Source: Vibrio aestivus (GTDB lineage Bacteria > Pseudomonadota > Gammaproteobacteria > Enterobacterales > Vibrionaceae). Taken from it: a DNA stretch of 64,000 nucleotides. How positions within the stretch are numbered: the stretch's first letter is position 1; each line of letters opens with the position of its first letter. Positions 1 to 8,748 of the stretch are shown here, one piece after another. The DNA is taken from NCBI GenBank assembly GCA_003263845.1, contig JYJN01000126.1:22566-86565 (forward strand). Direction: 5' to 3'. The translations under genes and the position numbers were made by a program. The notes beneath the pieces were generated by a model that saw only the letters and a list, made by a program, of their open reading frames with translations, was not told the origin of the DNA and made no database searches.

Positions 1-1
1 T

Positions 2-1228
2 TACGAGACAGGCCTTTATGCTGCTGCACCAATGCTATTAAGTTTGGTCGCGACACCGGAAAAATACGCTGAAGGCATTGAGCGCACAAAGGAATATTTC
101 CAAGCGGGCGGTATTACAACGGTTGTTGATCCTGGTGTACTGATGCCTCAACCTATGGTTGCTGGCATGGTAAACATTATCGATTCAGGCACGCCAATGC
201 TGGATTATTTGATGATCCCTGCAGGTAATACTGCTTATGATCACAGTGGTAAAGATGCTCAAGCGGCCTTTGAAACCGTGCAGAAAATGGTGCAAGACCC
301 AGCAACGAACGGTGAATATGCTCGTTGGTTACCAAATCAGGTAAAACTGTTCTCTGATGGTGCGGCATACGCGCAGTTAATGATGATGAAAGATGGCTAC
401 ACCGATGGTCACGATGGTGCGTGGATCCAGTATCCAGAGGATCTAGAAGCCAGCATGCGTCCATATTGGAATAATGGCTATACAGTGACGGTTCACTCTA
501 ATGGTGACTACGGCCTTGAAGTCGCAGTTGATATCATGCAAAAGCTTAATGAAGAGCATGCTCGTGACGATCATAGAACCAGCTTCCATCACCTTGCGTA
601 CACGGATCCTGTCGATATCGCTCGTGCAACAGAACTAGGTGCCAACTTTTCGGTAAACCCATTCTATCTTCACGTATTGGGAGAACAATACAGCCAATTT
701 GGCGTAGGCCCTGAGCGTGCACAATACACATCACGTGGCCGTTCATTCATCGATGCTGGCGCTAAGCTCTCTTTCCATTCGGATGCACCAATGGCGCCAG
801 GTCGTCCGTTGGCGCTTGCTTGGACAGCCGTAAATCGTACAGGCCTATCTGGTCAGGTCTTGGGCGAGTCTGAGCGCATGACGATGGAAGAGTCGATGCG
901 TGCGATTACCATTGATGCGGCGTACGCAGCGCGTCTTGAAAATGAAGTGGGTAGTATTGATTTAGGGAAGACAGCCAACTTCGCGATCCTAGAAGCGCAC
1001 CCGTACGAAGTTGAAGCGGAAGATCCAAATGCAATCAAGGATATTGAAGTGGTTGCAACCGTATTCAACGGCAATGCAATTGACGTAGAGAAAGTGTCGA
1101 AAGGTTTGGTTCTTAACCAAGAAGGGATGAATACCATGATGGTGATGTCTCGCTACGACGGAATGCATGGCGGTGGCGATTCATGTGATGCTGCGAAAAT
1201 CTACCAAGATATCCTTCGCGAACTTTAG
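2..1228 (+). CDS. Amidohydrolase, YtcJ-like (Amidohydro_3) family, 5' truncated by window edge
   Basis: The reading frame is open to the left edge (it reads YETGLYAAAP before the first internal Met), so this is the C-terminal ~408 residues of a longer protein. His/Asp motifs typical of the metal-dependent amidohydrolase superfamily are visible: TVHSNGD, SFHHLAYTD and the late SFHSDAP, which carries the family's conserved metal-site Asp. The C-terminal GSIDLGKTANFAILE pattern is the usual YtcJ/imidazolonepropionase-like end. The superfamily hydrolyses amide or related C-N bonds; the substrate cannot be told from sequence. It ends at a clear hairpin terminator and is convergent with the GntR gene. 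Confidence 0.85.
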   Translation, partial: YETGLYAAAPMLLSLVATPEKYAEGIERTKEYFQAGGITTVVDPGVLMPQPMVAGMVNIIDSGTPMLDYLMIPAGNTAYDHSGKDAQAAFETVQKMVQDPATNGEYARWLPNQVKLFSDGAAYAQLMMMKDGYTDGHDGAWIQYPEDLEASMRPYWNNGYTVTVHSNGDYGLEVAVDIMQKLNEEHARDDHRTSFHHLAYTDPVDIARATELGANFSVNPFYLHVLGEQYSQFGVGPERAQYTSRGRSFIDAGAKLSFHSDAPMAPGRPLALAWTAVNRTGLSGQVLGESERMTMEESMRAITIDAAYAARLENEVGSIDLGKTANFAILEAHPYEVEAEDPNAIKDIEVVATVFNGNAIDVEKVSKGLVLNQEGMNTMMVMSRYDGMHGGGDSCDAAKIYQDILREL

Positions 1229-1245
1229 ACTCATTTAGTCCATGT

Positions 1246-1271
1246 AAGCCCAGAGTTTTTCTGGGCTTTTT
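1246..1271 (+). terminator. Rho-independent terminator of the amidohydrolase gene
   Basis: AAGCCCAG and CTGGGCTT form an 8-bp stem around a 7-nt loop, followed by T residues. It starts 18 bases after the stop codon. Confidence 0.85.
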
Positions 1272-1351
1272 ACTATCTGTAACTTGTAGGAAAATGCAAA
1301 TACTATTTTATTAATGCTCTAAATATGGGCTAGTGAATCAGGTCAAACTGT

Positions 1352-2053
1352 CTACTTGAGTTCGAGGCACGATTCAATGCTAATCGCATCGTGCCGCCAA
1401 TATTCAATAGCAGCATCAATGATACTCCCTGTAGAGTCAAAGTGGACTCTTTCAATTACCATCGCTGGTGTGCCTGAAGTCGCGCGTAGCGCTTGGGCAA
1501 TACTTCCCAAAAGCGTGCTGGTTGCGATCCGATATCTGACTTGTTTTTGTTTTAAGCCGTATTGGTTGCATAATAGCTGATTCAAAGATTGAGTAAGATC
1601 GTGTGCTAACAGATCTGGCGTAAGTTTGGATTGAACGTAGTTAGTGACCAACACCACAGGACGGTCTTCGAGATATCGGACTCGGTTGATACAAAAAACA
1701 TCAGAGAATGCTGGTAAAGCCAAAAGGCGAGTGGCTTGTTTGTCTGCAAGGCAAGTTGAAGCGTTAAGTACTTCGGTTTTTGCGAGGCGATTTTGCATTT
1801 GTGCCATATCTAAAAAACTGAGTGCTTGGCCTGGATCATAGCGTAGAGGCAAAGGCGAAATAAACCAGCCGCGGCGATCTTCTCGGTAGATACGCCCCTC
1901 TGCTTCAAGTAGTGATAAGGCTTCTCGAAGGGTAACTCGTGTTGTATCGAAGGACTCTGCTAATTTACGCTCTGCAGGCAGCTTTTGACGCGGGGAAAGC
2001 ATTCCCGCTTCGATTTGTTCGACGATTGCATCTTTAATTTTAACGTACTGCAC
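1352..2053 (-). CDS. GntR-family transcriptional regulator, HutC/UTRA subfamily
   Basis: This 233-residue protein has an N-terminal winged helix (about residues 1-70, with RQKLPAERKLAESF and TRVTLREALSLLEAEG, the GntR signature) and a C-terminal UTRA effector domain. The closest pattern I recall is the PhnF/PhnR phosphonate-regulator type, but the ligand is not deducible. The start is a GTG with AAGGAC upstream at suitable spacing. A perfect 12-bp palindrome lies 13 bases upstream of the start, suggesting autoregulation. It is convergent with the amidohydrolase, and the thioesterase lies upstream on the same strand about 120 bp away. Confidence 0.88.
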   Translation of the reverse strand: MQYVKIKDAIVEQIEAGMLSPRQKLPAERKLAESFDTTRVTLREALSLLEAEGRIYREDRRGWFISPLPLRYDPGQALSFLDMAQMQNRLAKTEVLNASTCLADKQATRLLALPAFSDVFCINRVRYLEDRPVVLVTNYVQSKLTPDLLAHDLTQSLNQLLCNQYGLKQKQVRYRIATSTLLGSIAQALRATSGTPAMVIERVHFDSTGSIIDAAIEYWRHDAISIESCLELK

Positions 2054-2065
2054 CGAGAGTCCTTA

Positions 2066-2077
2066 TTACACGTGTAA
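2066..2077. promoter_or_regulatory. Palindromic operator candidate upstream of the GntR gene
   Basis: TTACACGTGTAA is a perfect palindrome just upstream of the regulator's ribosome-binding site. Its position fits autoregulation by the GntR protein; that is inference. Confidence 0.45.
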
Positions 2078-2176
2078 CTCAATTTACCAATGGGAGAGCA
2101 AAATAGTAACTCAGGTAATAGGGTGAATGCATTTACAAATTGGCATGGATTCAACTATTTGTGGCGTTTGCTATCA

Positions 2177-2665
2177 CTAGCTAGATCCAAACCACTCGTT
2201 AGGCACTTTCACTGCGATGACCTCTGCACAGCAACATACTATTTCATCGGAAAAGAGCTCGCATGCAATGACTATTTTCTTCTCAGAAGCCTCAATAACT
2301 TCTGCTCTCAGGGTCACGGCCTTATTAATAGGCACTGGCTTTAAAAAAGACACATTCAATTTACCCGTTGCAAACCAAACGTGTTCTCCTTCACCCGTTT
2401 CTCGGCCTTGTAACTGGTAGCCTTTAGAAATTGCCATGCACACACAGTGACAGTCGATAATGGTTGAAATAATCCCGCCATTAAGAAAGTGGGTAGGACC
2501 AGCGCAGTGATGTGATTGTGGCCTAAAGTCACAGTAGGCAACATTCTCATCCATCCAGAAGCTTTTGATGTGCAGGCCCTTAGGGTTTTCATTTCCACAC
2601 CCATAGCAATGGTTGTGGGGAATTTGATCTTGAATCGCAATGTGTGGGGTGTCGCTGATCGCCAT
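2177..2665 (-). CDS. PaaI-like hotdog-fold thioesterase family protein
   Basis: This 162-residue single-domain protein has the opening HNHCYGCGNENPKGLHI and a central hotdog helix pattern LNGGIISTIIDCH (the HGG-type segment near residue 83). These are typical of PaaI/YbgC-type acyl-CoA thioesterases, which hydrolyse acyl-CoA esters in the cytosol. The start is supported by AGGAGG six bases upstream. The late CCCAEV stretch is unusually Cys-rich. The substrate is unknown and there is no operon partner other than possible read-through into the GntR gene. Confidence 0.8.
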   Translation of the reverse strand: MAISDTPHIAIQDQIPHNHCYGCGNENPKGLHIKSFWMDENVAYCDFRPQSHHCAGPTHFLNGGIISTIIDCHCVCMAISKGYQLQGRETGEGEHVWFATGKLNVSFLKPVPINKAVTLRAEVIEASEKKIVIACELFSDEIVCCCAEVIAVKVPNEWFGSS

Positions 2666-2906
2666 CTAATCCTCCTAAGTGCTTTCTATTAGGTATAGAA
2701 CAAGTTGCGAATGTTCATCAACTTACACTTTCTCAAGTTATTGGATTGGGGTTCAAAAGTAGTGACAAAATTATTTGTCGTTTAGACAAAAATCATCCGT
2801 TTGAAACCTTTCCATCTGCTGCCTACTATTGCCCTACATTCATCGCTATCGAGAGTCATTCTTTCTTCAACACTTTTTGACATGAATATCCTTTTGGAGA
2901 AGAAAC

Positions 2907-3002
2907 TTGGAACGAATAAAAGCTATGGACCCAGTAAAAATGAGTAAGGAGCGTGACAGACGTGAGCACGACTTACGCGTTTTTGAACTGCGTGAGCGAT
3001 AG
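2907..3002 (+). CDS. Possible 31-residue leader peptide or small protein
   Basis: A TTG codon with GGAGAAG upstream opens a frame of 31 highly charged residues (MSKERDRREHDLRVFELRER at its end; an in-frame ATG lies at 2940). It overlaps the start of the next gene in another frame. It could be a translationally coupled leader or the 5' end of a gene damaged by an indel. No family is recognised. Confidence 0.22.
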   Translation: MERIKAMDPVKMSKERDRREHDLRVFELRER

Positions 3003-3279
3003 CGAATATGAATCTCGTATGGCGGTATGGAACAATTTAATTTCACCCGCTGCACCGATTAGCGAAGTGAAGAAGTTTATTGAGTCTGCGTATCAACGTT
3101 TGCTTGATGACATGACGGCTTCAAAGCGTGATCTAACGATTAATCACACCGACTTTGTCGCAATGGCGAGTGAAGAAATTTACTACATTCGCAACCACGT
3201 TGCCGATACACGATCGCAATACTTCTGGTACACGGCAATCACCATTACGGTCTGTTTGTTACTCTCCCTGTACTTGTAA
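2962..3279 (+). CDS. Small tail-anchored membrane protein, unknown function
   Basis: The protein has about 105 residues. The GTG at 2962 is preferred over the GTG at 2953 because AAGGAG at 2946-2951 then has normal spacing. Most of the chain is soluble and helical. The last ~17 residues (WYTAITITVCLLLSLYL) form a single membrane segment at the extreme C-terminus, so it is probably tail-anchored with the bulk in the cytoplasm. I do not recognise the family. A strong terminator follows immediately, so it is the last gene of its transcript. Confidence 0.6.
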   Translation: MSTTYAFLNCVSDSEYESRMAVWNNLISPAAPISEVKKFIESAYQRLLDDMTASKRDLTINHTDFVAMASEEIYYIRNHVADTRSQYFWYTAITITVCLLLSLYL

Positions 3280-3285
3280 GCCAGT

Positions 3286-3320
3286 GCCTCCAGTGCCCCT
3301 CGCTGGAGGCTTTATTTTTC
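3286..3320 (+). terminator. Rho-independent terminator
   Basis: GCCTCCAG pairs with CTGGAGGC across a 9-nt loop, followed by TTTATTTTT. It lies just after the small membrane protein gene. Confidence 0.85.
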
Positions 3321-3530
3321 TAGTAACGGATTTAACCGTCATCACTCACTAGTGATGAATAGCGTCTGCATAGTTGCGATTTTTTGCACTGTGTACATGA
3401 GTTTTGTTAACTAGTAAGCGAAAGAAAACCTTGAAAGTAATTTCATCCTAGCAGTTTGATTAAAAGCAAGAAAATTATCGGATTATTCCATAGGCTTTAG
3501 ATTCTCCAATTGAAATTTAAGTGATATGGG

Positions 3531-4947
3531 ATGTTTGATATAAAATGGATTAAAGCTTTTTGGCTAACTATTTTCTGCATAATCACCTCAACCTATGCTT
3601 CAGCTCAGGACCTATCAAGGTATGTTGGGATCTATCAATCTGAGGTTGACTCAAACATCTACCTTCGTGTTGAGCTGCGAGATGACAAGTTGTACATGTA
3701 CAACTCTCAAGGTGTGATGGAGGTAGCGCTATCGCATAACAATACCTTCGACTTAGTAAACTTTTATGCAGGCGGCGCGTTTTCAAATGTCCGCAAGGGT
3801 AAGTTTCAACAAATAATCTATCGGGATTGGGCGTATCAAGTGCGCTATAGCCGTGTTGATTCCGTCGGTGACAAGAACGTTGCCACTATTTCACACCAAC
3901 CTTTTTATGCTGCCGATCTAGGCCATACAAATCCTGAGCAGTGTCAAAAACGCCTTCCCATTTGAAGTAACGCTAACTCATAACGAAGCTTTGAGCCCTT
4001 TGTGGAATGAGATTGAAAACGGCAGATACGGTCGCATCAACAGTGTATTGGTCGCGAAGGACGGAAAACTCATCGTCGAAAAGTACTTTCATGGCTTCAA
4101 TAAAAATGAAAAGCAGATGGTGCAGTCGGTGAGTAAAAGCATTGTCTCTCTACTTGCAGGTAGTGCAATTGAAGAAGGTTACATTAACAGCGTCAACGAT
4201 CCGATAAGCCAATACTTTCCTAAATACCAAAAGTCGTTTGATGATGGTAAAGACAAAATTTCACTCAAACATACACTTGAGATGAAAGCGGGGTGGGAAT
4301 GGGATGAGTGGAGCGTGCCATATACTCACCCTGACAATGTCCGAACCGCGCAAATGACGGCTAGAGATACGATAAAGTATGTTTTGGACTTACCATTGGC
4401 GAATCCACCAGGCACGACTTTCGCTTATAGTGGTGGCGCGGTGGATGTGGTGGCAGAGTTAATTCACAATGCAACTCCGCAATCAAACGCAGCCGAGTAT
4501 TTGAGAGCGAGTCGGTTGAAAGACTTGTGCATTACCAACGCCAGTTGGGGATATATGCAGGATGGCCGACTGGGCGCAGGAGGTGGCATGTACTTTAGGC
4601 CACGCGATATGCTGAAATTTGGTCAACTGATCGCTAATGATGGTGAATGGAATGGAAAGCAGTTGTTTAGCAAAGCTTGGATTAAAGAAAGTACCGAGTC
4701 GTTGGTTTACCCTGCTGCTGAGGGTTACAGTTACTATTGGTGGAACGATGTTTTTGTAAGTAAGCAGAAAAGGCATGGAGCAATTCTAGCGGTAGGCTGG
4801 GGAGATCAAACGATAGCGGTGTTTAAAGAGCACGATATCGTAATTGTGACGACGGGTTATAACTTTGAACGATTTGGTGATTCTCGCAAGATGATTGATT
4901 CAGTATATTTTACCCGCAGTACTCTAGCGAACTTGTACAACAGATGA
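3531..4947 (+). CDS. Secreted serine hydrolase, class C beta-lactamase fold (one frameshift)
   Basis: Two adjacent frames (3531-3965 and 3991-4947) are best read as one ~471-residue protein after removing one base between 3919 and 3965; a CCC run near 3958 is a candidate. The N-terminus is a signal peptide ending in ASA. A ~110-residue beta-rich domain (from YVGIYQSEVD) follows, then a beta-lactamase/PBP-like domain. It carries the nucleophile motif SVSKS (SxxK), a Tyr motif FAYSGGA, and AVGWGDQ in place of the KTG box. This family includes esterases and D-amino-acid peptidases as well as beta-lactamases, so antibiotic resistance should not be assumed. Confidence 0.8.
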
Positions 4948-5000
4948 GTTTATCGGCGCTTATTGGCAAGTGGTGGAGTTAGTGATTTTCGTTTGAGCAT

Positions 5001-5022
5001 AAGTGTTATATAACTAACACTT
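5001..5022. repeat. Inverted repeat downstream of the serine hydrolase
   Basis: AAGTGTTA and TAACACTT form an 8-bp perfect stem with a 6-nt loop. There is no T-tract, so it is not a classical terminator. It may cooperate with the terminator that follows. Confidence 0.5.
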
Positions 5023-5038
5023 AGTAAATGATACTTTG

Positions 5039-5072
5039 TAAGGCTTAGCGCAGTGCTAAGCCTTATTGTTTT
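5039..5072 (+). terminator. Rho-independent terminator of the serine hydrolase gene
   Basis: TAAGGCTTAGC and GCTAAGCCTTA form an 11-bp perfect stem with a 5-nt loop, followed by TTGTTTT. Confidence 0.85.
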
Positions 5073-5103
5073 AAGTAAGAAGACTTTATGCGGAGAGGTG
5101 ATT

Positions 5104-5856
5104 GTGGCTAAAAAATTCTACGTAGTTTGGAAAGGTCGAAAACCGGGGATCTTTACAACTTGGGGTGAGTGTAAAGCGCAAGTTGATGGTTTCGCTGGCG
5201 CTAAGTATAAGTCGTTCCCCACTCAAGCAGAGGCGCAAGCTGCTTATTCTGGCAAACCTTCGGCAGTGCCTGCAAAACTTAAAGGCGCGACCAAACAAGC
5301 AAAACCAAACGCATTAACTCAAGCTCAAATCGACGATATGACTTATCAATGAAAATTTTCACTGATGGTGCGAGTGAGCCAAATCCCGGTAAGTCCGGAA
5401 CAGGTATTGCGCTCTATCGGGACAATAAACTCGATACGCTTTGGTATGGTCTCTATCAAGCTATGGGGACGAACAATACGGCAGAGCTAAAAGGTCTCCA
5501 TCACGCTTTAATTATGGCCAAAGAAGTACTTGCCCAAGGCGATACCGTGGCGATCTATTGTGATTCGAAATACTCGATAGATTGCATTACTCAGTGGGCA
5601 AAAGGTTGGCAGAAAAAGGGTTGGAAGAAATCGGGTGGCGAGATTAAAAATCTCGATATCATCCAACCGGCATTTGAACTCTATCAGCAGATTGAAGCCG
5701 ATATTAGTATTTATCATGTGAATGGCATGTCGGTATTGAAGCAATGAATTGGCCGATAGAATGTCGATTGTGGCTATCGACAGCAAAGAGCAAGGTTTAC
5801 AGAGTTATGTTGAAACAACTGACATCTCCGCGATTCTCGCTCTTCGAACTGGATAA
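5104..5856 (+). CDS. Two-domain ribonuclease HI with N-terminal viroplasmin domain (three frameshifts)
   Basis: This enzyme hydrolyses the RNA strand of RNA/DNA hybrids. The N-terminal ~50 residues (KFYVVWKGRKPGIFTTW) are the hybrid-binding viroplasmin/RHBD domain; the rest is the RNase H catalytic domain with IFTDGASEPNPG, NNTAELKGL and CDSKYSI. As sequenced it falls into three frames. Restoring one base at 5348-5349 (CAATGA to CAAATGA), one C at 5726 and one A at 5743-5744 gives a continuous 251-residue protein. The last two repairs recover the end HVGIEANELADRM with its fourth catalytic Asp. The start is GTG 5104 with GGAGAGG upstream. I read it as an intact gene with sequence errors. Confidence 0.88.
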
Positions 5857-5873
5857 GAGATTTAAAGAAGTTT

Positions 5874-6374
5874 ATGAAGCAACAAATAGGCAGTACCCCA
5901 GATATTATCGAGCAGGCACATGCGATTCGATATGAGGTTTTTGTTGATGAACAGCAGATCCCGTTAGAGCTAGATTTGGATGGTAAAGATGACGGCTCTG
6001 TTCATGCTCTACTTACAGACGGCGACCAACTCATTGCCACAGCTCGATTAACCGTAGGCGACGAACAACAAGCCACTCTAGCGCGTGTCGCCGTCACCAA
6101 ACCTTACCGAGGTCGGGGCGTTGCTTCTGACGTGGTTACTTTGATGATGAATTATGCGCAAGAGCATGGCGTTCAGTCGGTCAGCATTCATGCTCACGAA
6201 TATCTAAGGGCTTTTTATGAAGGCTTTGGTTTTGAATTTATTGCAACCTCAGAGCAGGTGGGCGAGCACAGACTGGTTGAAATGAAATGTACCCTTAATC
6301 AAATAGTGAAAGATGACCACTATTTCATGCGTCAAGCATTTGGCGATCTCAAAGAATGCACTGCCAGATTGTGA
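5874..6374 (+). CDS. GNAT-family N-acetyltransferase (possibly fused to the following deaminase)
   Basis: GNAT motifs are clear: RYEVFVDEQQIP (ElaA/YjcF-like opening), then ARVAVTKPYRGRGVASDVV, the acetyl-CoA-binding Q/RxxGxG/A motif near residues 70-90, and LRAFYEGFGFEF. The family transfers an acetyl group from acetyl-CoA; the acceptor is unknown. The GNAT homology ends near residue 140 (EHRLVEMKC). The frame then runs without a stop into the deaminase coding sequence, leaving it only because of an extra T at 6339-6341. After correction, GNAT and deaminase would form one 287-residue protein unless a stop codon has been lost. Confidence 0.85.
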   Translation: MKQQIGSTPDIIEQAHAIRYEVFVDEQQIPLELDLDGKDDGSVHALLTDGDQLIATARLTVGDEQQATLARVAVTKPYRGRGVASDVVTLMMNYAQEHGVQSVSIHAHEYLRAFYEGFGFEFIATSEQVGEHRLVEMKCTLNQIVKDDHYFMRQAFGDLKECTARL

Positions 6375-6738
6375 ACCGAATCCTCCGGTTGGGTGTGTGT
6401 TGGTGAAAAATGGTGAAATTGTTTCGCAAGGGTTTACTCAAGCTATTGGCGGAAACCACGCCGAGGTCGAAGCGCTGAATACTTACAACGGTGAAATGCA
6501 AGGCGTGATGGCTTATGTCACGCTAGAGCCTTGTGCGTTTGTGGGTCGCACGCCTTCGTGCGCAAGAACATTTGTCTCTGTTGGCGTAGAACGCGTAGTT
6601 GTCGCCATGCTTGACCCAGACCCGAGAAACAACGGTAAAGGCATCGATATTTTGGCTGAGGGTGGGGTGGAAGTAGACATTGGTGTCGAAGAAAGTGCGG
6701 TAAGTTCGTTTTTGAGTCCGTATTTGGGTAAGTCTTAG
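6306..6738 (+). CDS. RibD-like cytidine/deoxycytidylate deaminase family protein (one frameshift)
   Basis: The zinc-site motifs of the deaminase fold are visible: GNHAEVEAL (HAE) and TLEPCAFVGRTPSC (PCxxxGxxxxC), with NPPVGCVLVKNGEI at the substrate strand, resembling the RibD N-terminal domain. Removing one T from the TTT at 6339-6341 joins KDDHYFMRQA to LAISKNALPDCEPNPPVG. A GTG at 6306 could start an independent 144-residue protein, but no ribosome-binding site is evident and the frame is continuous with the GNAT. No RibD reductase domain follows, so a role in riboflavin synthesis is not supported. The true substrate is unknown. Confidence 0.8.
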
Positions 6739-6848
6739 GCGAGTTTTGTAGGTCAAATCTTTAGGCGAAAACAATAAGCATATGGCTTGAGTGGTTATGT
6801 GCGATTGACTACAATAGCGCACCATTATTTTCTCTTAGGTCATGAATC

Positions 6849-7091
6849 ATGAGCGATAACAAGCCAGAACTGCCAGATCATCTAGCAGGTAACCCACGCA
6901 GCCCACACTACGTAGCTGAGTGTTTTGAGCATCAAATCGGTATTCGTCTAAACGGTAAAGAGCGTAACGACGTTGAAGAGTACTGTATTAGCGAAGGTTG
7001 GGTGAAGATCCCTTCACCAAAAGCGAAAGATCGCTGGGGTCAACCAATGTTGATTAAGCTAAAAGGTACAGTAGAAGCTTATTACGTATAA
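6849..7091 (+). CDS. DUF3297 family protein
   Basis: This 80-residue acidic cytosolic protein matches the conserved DUF3297 family by its pattern PDHLAGNPRSPHYV, GIRLNGKER and the end LIKLKGTVEAYY. It is common in gamma-proteobacteria and its function is not established. It is a single-gene unit ending at a strong terminator that also serves the opposing cyclophilin gene. Confidence 0.85.
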   Translation: MSDNKPELPDHLAGNPRSPHYVAECFEHQIGIRLNGKERNDVEEYCISEGWVKIPSPKAKDRWGQPMLIKLKGTVEAYYV

Positions 7092-7110
7092 GTTACTGTT
7101 CAGATTAAGA

Positions 7111-7144
7111 AAAAGGCGAGCAATGAAAGTTGCTCGCCTTTTTG
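7111..7144. terminator. Bidirectional rho-independent terminator
   Basis: AAGGCGAGCA pairs with TGCTCGCCTT across an 8-nt loop. A-rich sequence lies on the left and T-rich on the right, so it can terminate both the DUF3297 gene and the convergent cyclophilin gene. Confidence 0.88.
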
Positions 7145-7160
7145 CATTCCACTAGTACGC

Positions 7161-7655
7161 TTATTCAGAAACTGTCACGCTTTCAATAGTGATCGCTTCA
7201 ACAGGCACGTCATCATGTTCAAGTCGAGACATAGTTTCGACTTCAGCGATGCGGTTCACCACATCCATCCCGGCTGTGACCTTACCAAATACAGCGTAGC
7301 CCCACCCTTGGTTGGTTTTACCTGTATGATCTAAAAAGTCGTTATCAGCTAAGTTGATGAAGAACTGTGCTGTCGCTGAGTGCGGAGCGTCTGTTCTTGC
7401 CATGGCAATTGTGCCGATAGTGTTTTTTAAGCCACGATTCGCTTCATTAGCGATTGGGCCACGCGTTGGTTTCTCATCCAATAGAACATCGTAACCGCCA
7501 CCTTGAATCATGAATCCTTTGATGACACGGTGAAAAATCGTGCCGTTGTAAAAACCATCTTCACAATATTTTTTGAAGTTCTTTGAACTAACTGGTGCCT
7601 TTTCCATGTCTAGTTCAATGTGGATATCGCCAAAGTTGGTAGTAAGCGTAATCAT
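7161..7655 (-). CDS. ppiB: Peptidyl-prolyl cis-trans isomerase, cyclophilin type (PpiB-like)
   Basis: This 164-residue single cyclophilin domain has no signal peptide, as in the cytoplasmic PpiB. Hallmarks are [13 protein letters not shown] near residue 41, [19 protein letters not shown] (active-site Arg/Phe/Gln region), and [16 protein letters not shown] near the end. It catalyses cis-trans isomerisation of Xaa-Pro bonds during protein folding. The gene stands alone and is convergent with the DUF3297 gene across a shared terminator. Confidence 0.93.
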   Translation of the reverse strand: MITLTTNFGDIHIELDMEKAPVSSKNFKKYCEDGFYNGTIFHRVIKGFMIQGGGYDVLLDEKPTRGPIANEANRGLKNTIGTIAMARTDAPHSATAQFFINLADNDFLDHTGKTNQGWGYAVFGKVTAGMDVVNRIAEVETMSRLEHDDVPVEAITIESVTVSE

Positions 7656-7763
7656 TGTGCGCTCGCCTTAATTGAATTCGAGATTATTGAGGTGGGATAT
7701 TATACTCGTCAAAAAGAGAAAGTGTAGGAAGGCTAAACAAGTAAAGTCAGTAAGCGCTTAGTA

Positions 7764-8687
7764 ATGAAAAGGAATAGCCAAAAAAGTATGAGTAAAATTA
7801 ACCCATTGCAAACGTTCACTTATACCGTCTTTGCGCTGTTGGCGTTTGCTGCAAACTCAGTATTGTGCCGTCTAGCTTTAAAAGAGGGCGAAATGGATGC
7901 GGGAACCTTCTCTGTGGTCAGGCTCGTTTCCGGCGTTTTGGTGTTTGTTGTATTGAGTTTTGTTTGGACGAAGGATTCTGCCCCAGAGCAGGGCGACAAA
8001 GAAGAAAAAGGCAGCAATACAGTATTAACTTTGATTTCTGCTGCTATGTTGTTTACCTATGCAGTGCTGTTCTCGTTTGCCTACACGCAGTTAGATACTG
8101 GAACGGGAGCTTTGGTGTTATTCGGTTCAGTGCAGATCACCATGATTCTATTAGGCGTGATTCAAGGGCATAAGTTGACGATTCAAGAGGTTATTGGGGT
8201 GCTGATTTCGTTCGGTGGTCTTGTCTATTTAATGCTACCGAGTATGTCTCAGGCTAGTACTGGTTTTGGCGACTTTCTCGGGTACCTGCTTATGACTCTG
8301 TCCGGCGTCGCTTGGGGTGTTTACTCAATACTGGGTAGGGATTCAGATAATCCTTTCAAGCAAACGGCTCTGAACTTCTACTACACGTTGCCATTAGTGG
8401 CTGTATTGATGGCTTTTACCTTTTCCATTTATGGAATGAGTGCAGAAGGCCTGATATACGCAGCGTTGTCTGGTGCGATCGCGTCAGCACTCGGTTACTC
8501 CATTTGGTATCAAGCGCTGAATGGTTTGAGTGCAACACAAGCGTCGGTCGTTCAGCTATCGGTTCCTGTGATTGCGGCATTGGGCGGCGTGCTGTTTGTC
8601 GCAGAGCCCTTCACTTTACGTTTGATGTTCGCTTGCTTATTGGTGCTCGGCGGCATTGGCATCGTTCTAAAAGCGCGAAGAGCATAA
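7764..8687 (+). CDS. EamA/DMT-family inner-membrane transporter
   Basis: About 300 residues form ten hydrophobic segments in two EamA repeats (the first opens FALLAFAANSVLCRLALKEG, the second FLGYLLMTLSGVAWGVYSILG). The protein ends with a short basic tail typical of drug/metabolite exporters. The substrate cannot be predicted. ATG 7764 and ATG 7788 are both possible starts; the second fits better where the first membrane helix begins. It is a monocistronic gene convergent with rsgA. Confidence 0.85.
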   Translation: MKRNSQKSMSKINPLQTFTYTVFALLAFAANSVLCRLALKEGEMDAGTFSVVRLVSGVLVFVVLSFVWTKDSAPEQGDKEEKGSNTVLTLISAAMLFTYAVLFSFAYTQLDTGTGALVLFGSVQITMILLGVIQGHKLTIQEVIGVLISFGGLVYLMLPSMSQASTGFGDFLGYLLMTLSGVAWGVYSILGRDSDNPFKQTALNFYYTLPLVAVLMAFTFSIYGMSAEGLIYAALSGAIASALGYSIWYQALNGLSATQASVVQLSVPVIAALGGVLFVAEPFTLRLMFACLLVLGGIGIVLKARRA

Positions 8688-8689
8688 AA

Positions 8690-8719
8690 GCCAAGGTACC
8701 CTTAACTGAATACCTTGGC
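8690..8719. terminator. Hairpin terminator between convergent genes
   Basis: GCCAAGGTA and TACCTTGGC form a 9-bp perfect stem with a 12-nt loop between the EamA gene and rsgA. The T-tract is weak on the plus strand. Confidence 0.55.
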
Positions 8720-8748
8720 GTTCCGTTTCCGAGCTAGCTTAACCAGTA

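Noticed and set aside
3991..4947. Beta-lactamase giving antibiotic resistance
   Set aside because: The SxxK/YxG fold is shared by esterases and peptidases; the third motif departs from the classical KTG box, and it has an unrelated N-terminal domain.
5744..5935. Separate small ORF after the RNase H frame
   Set aside because: It is the frame-shifted read-through of the RNase HI C-terminus; correcting two missing bases puts that end back in frame.
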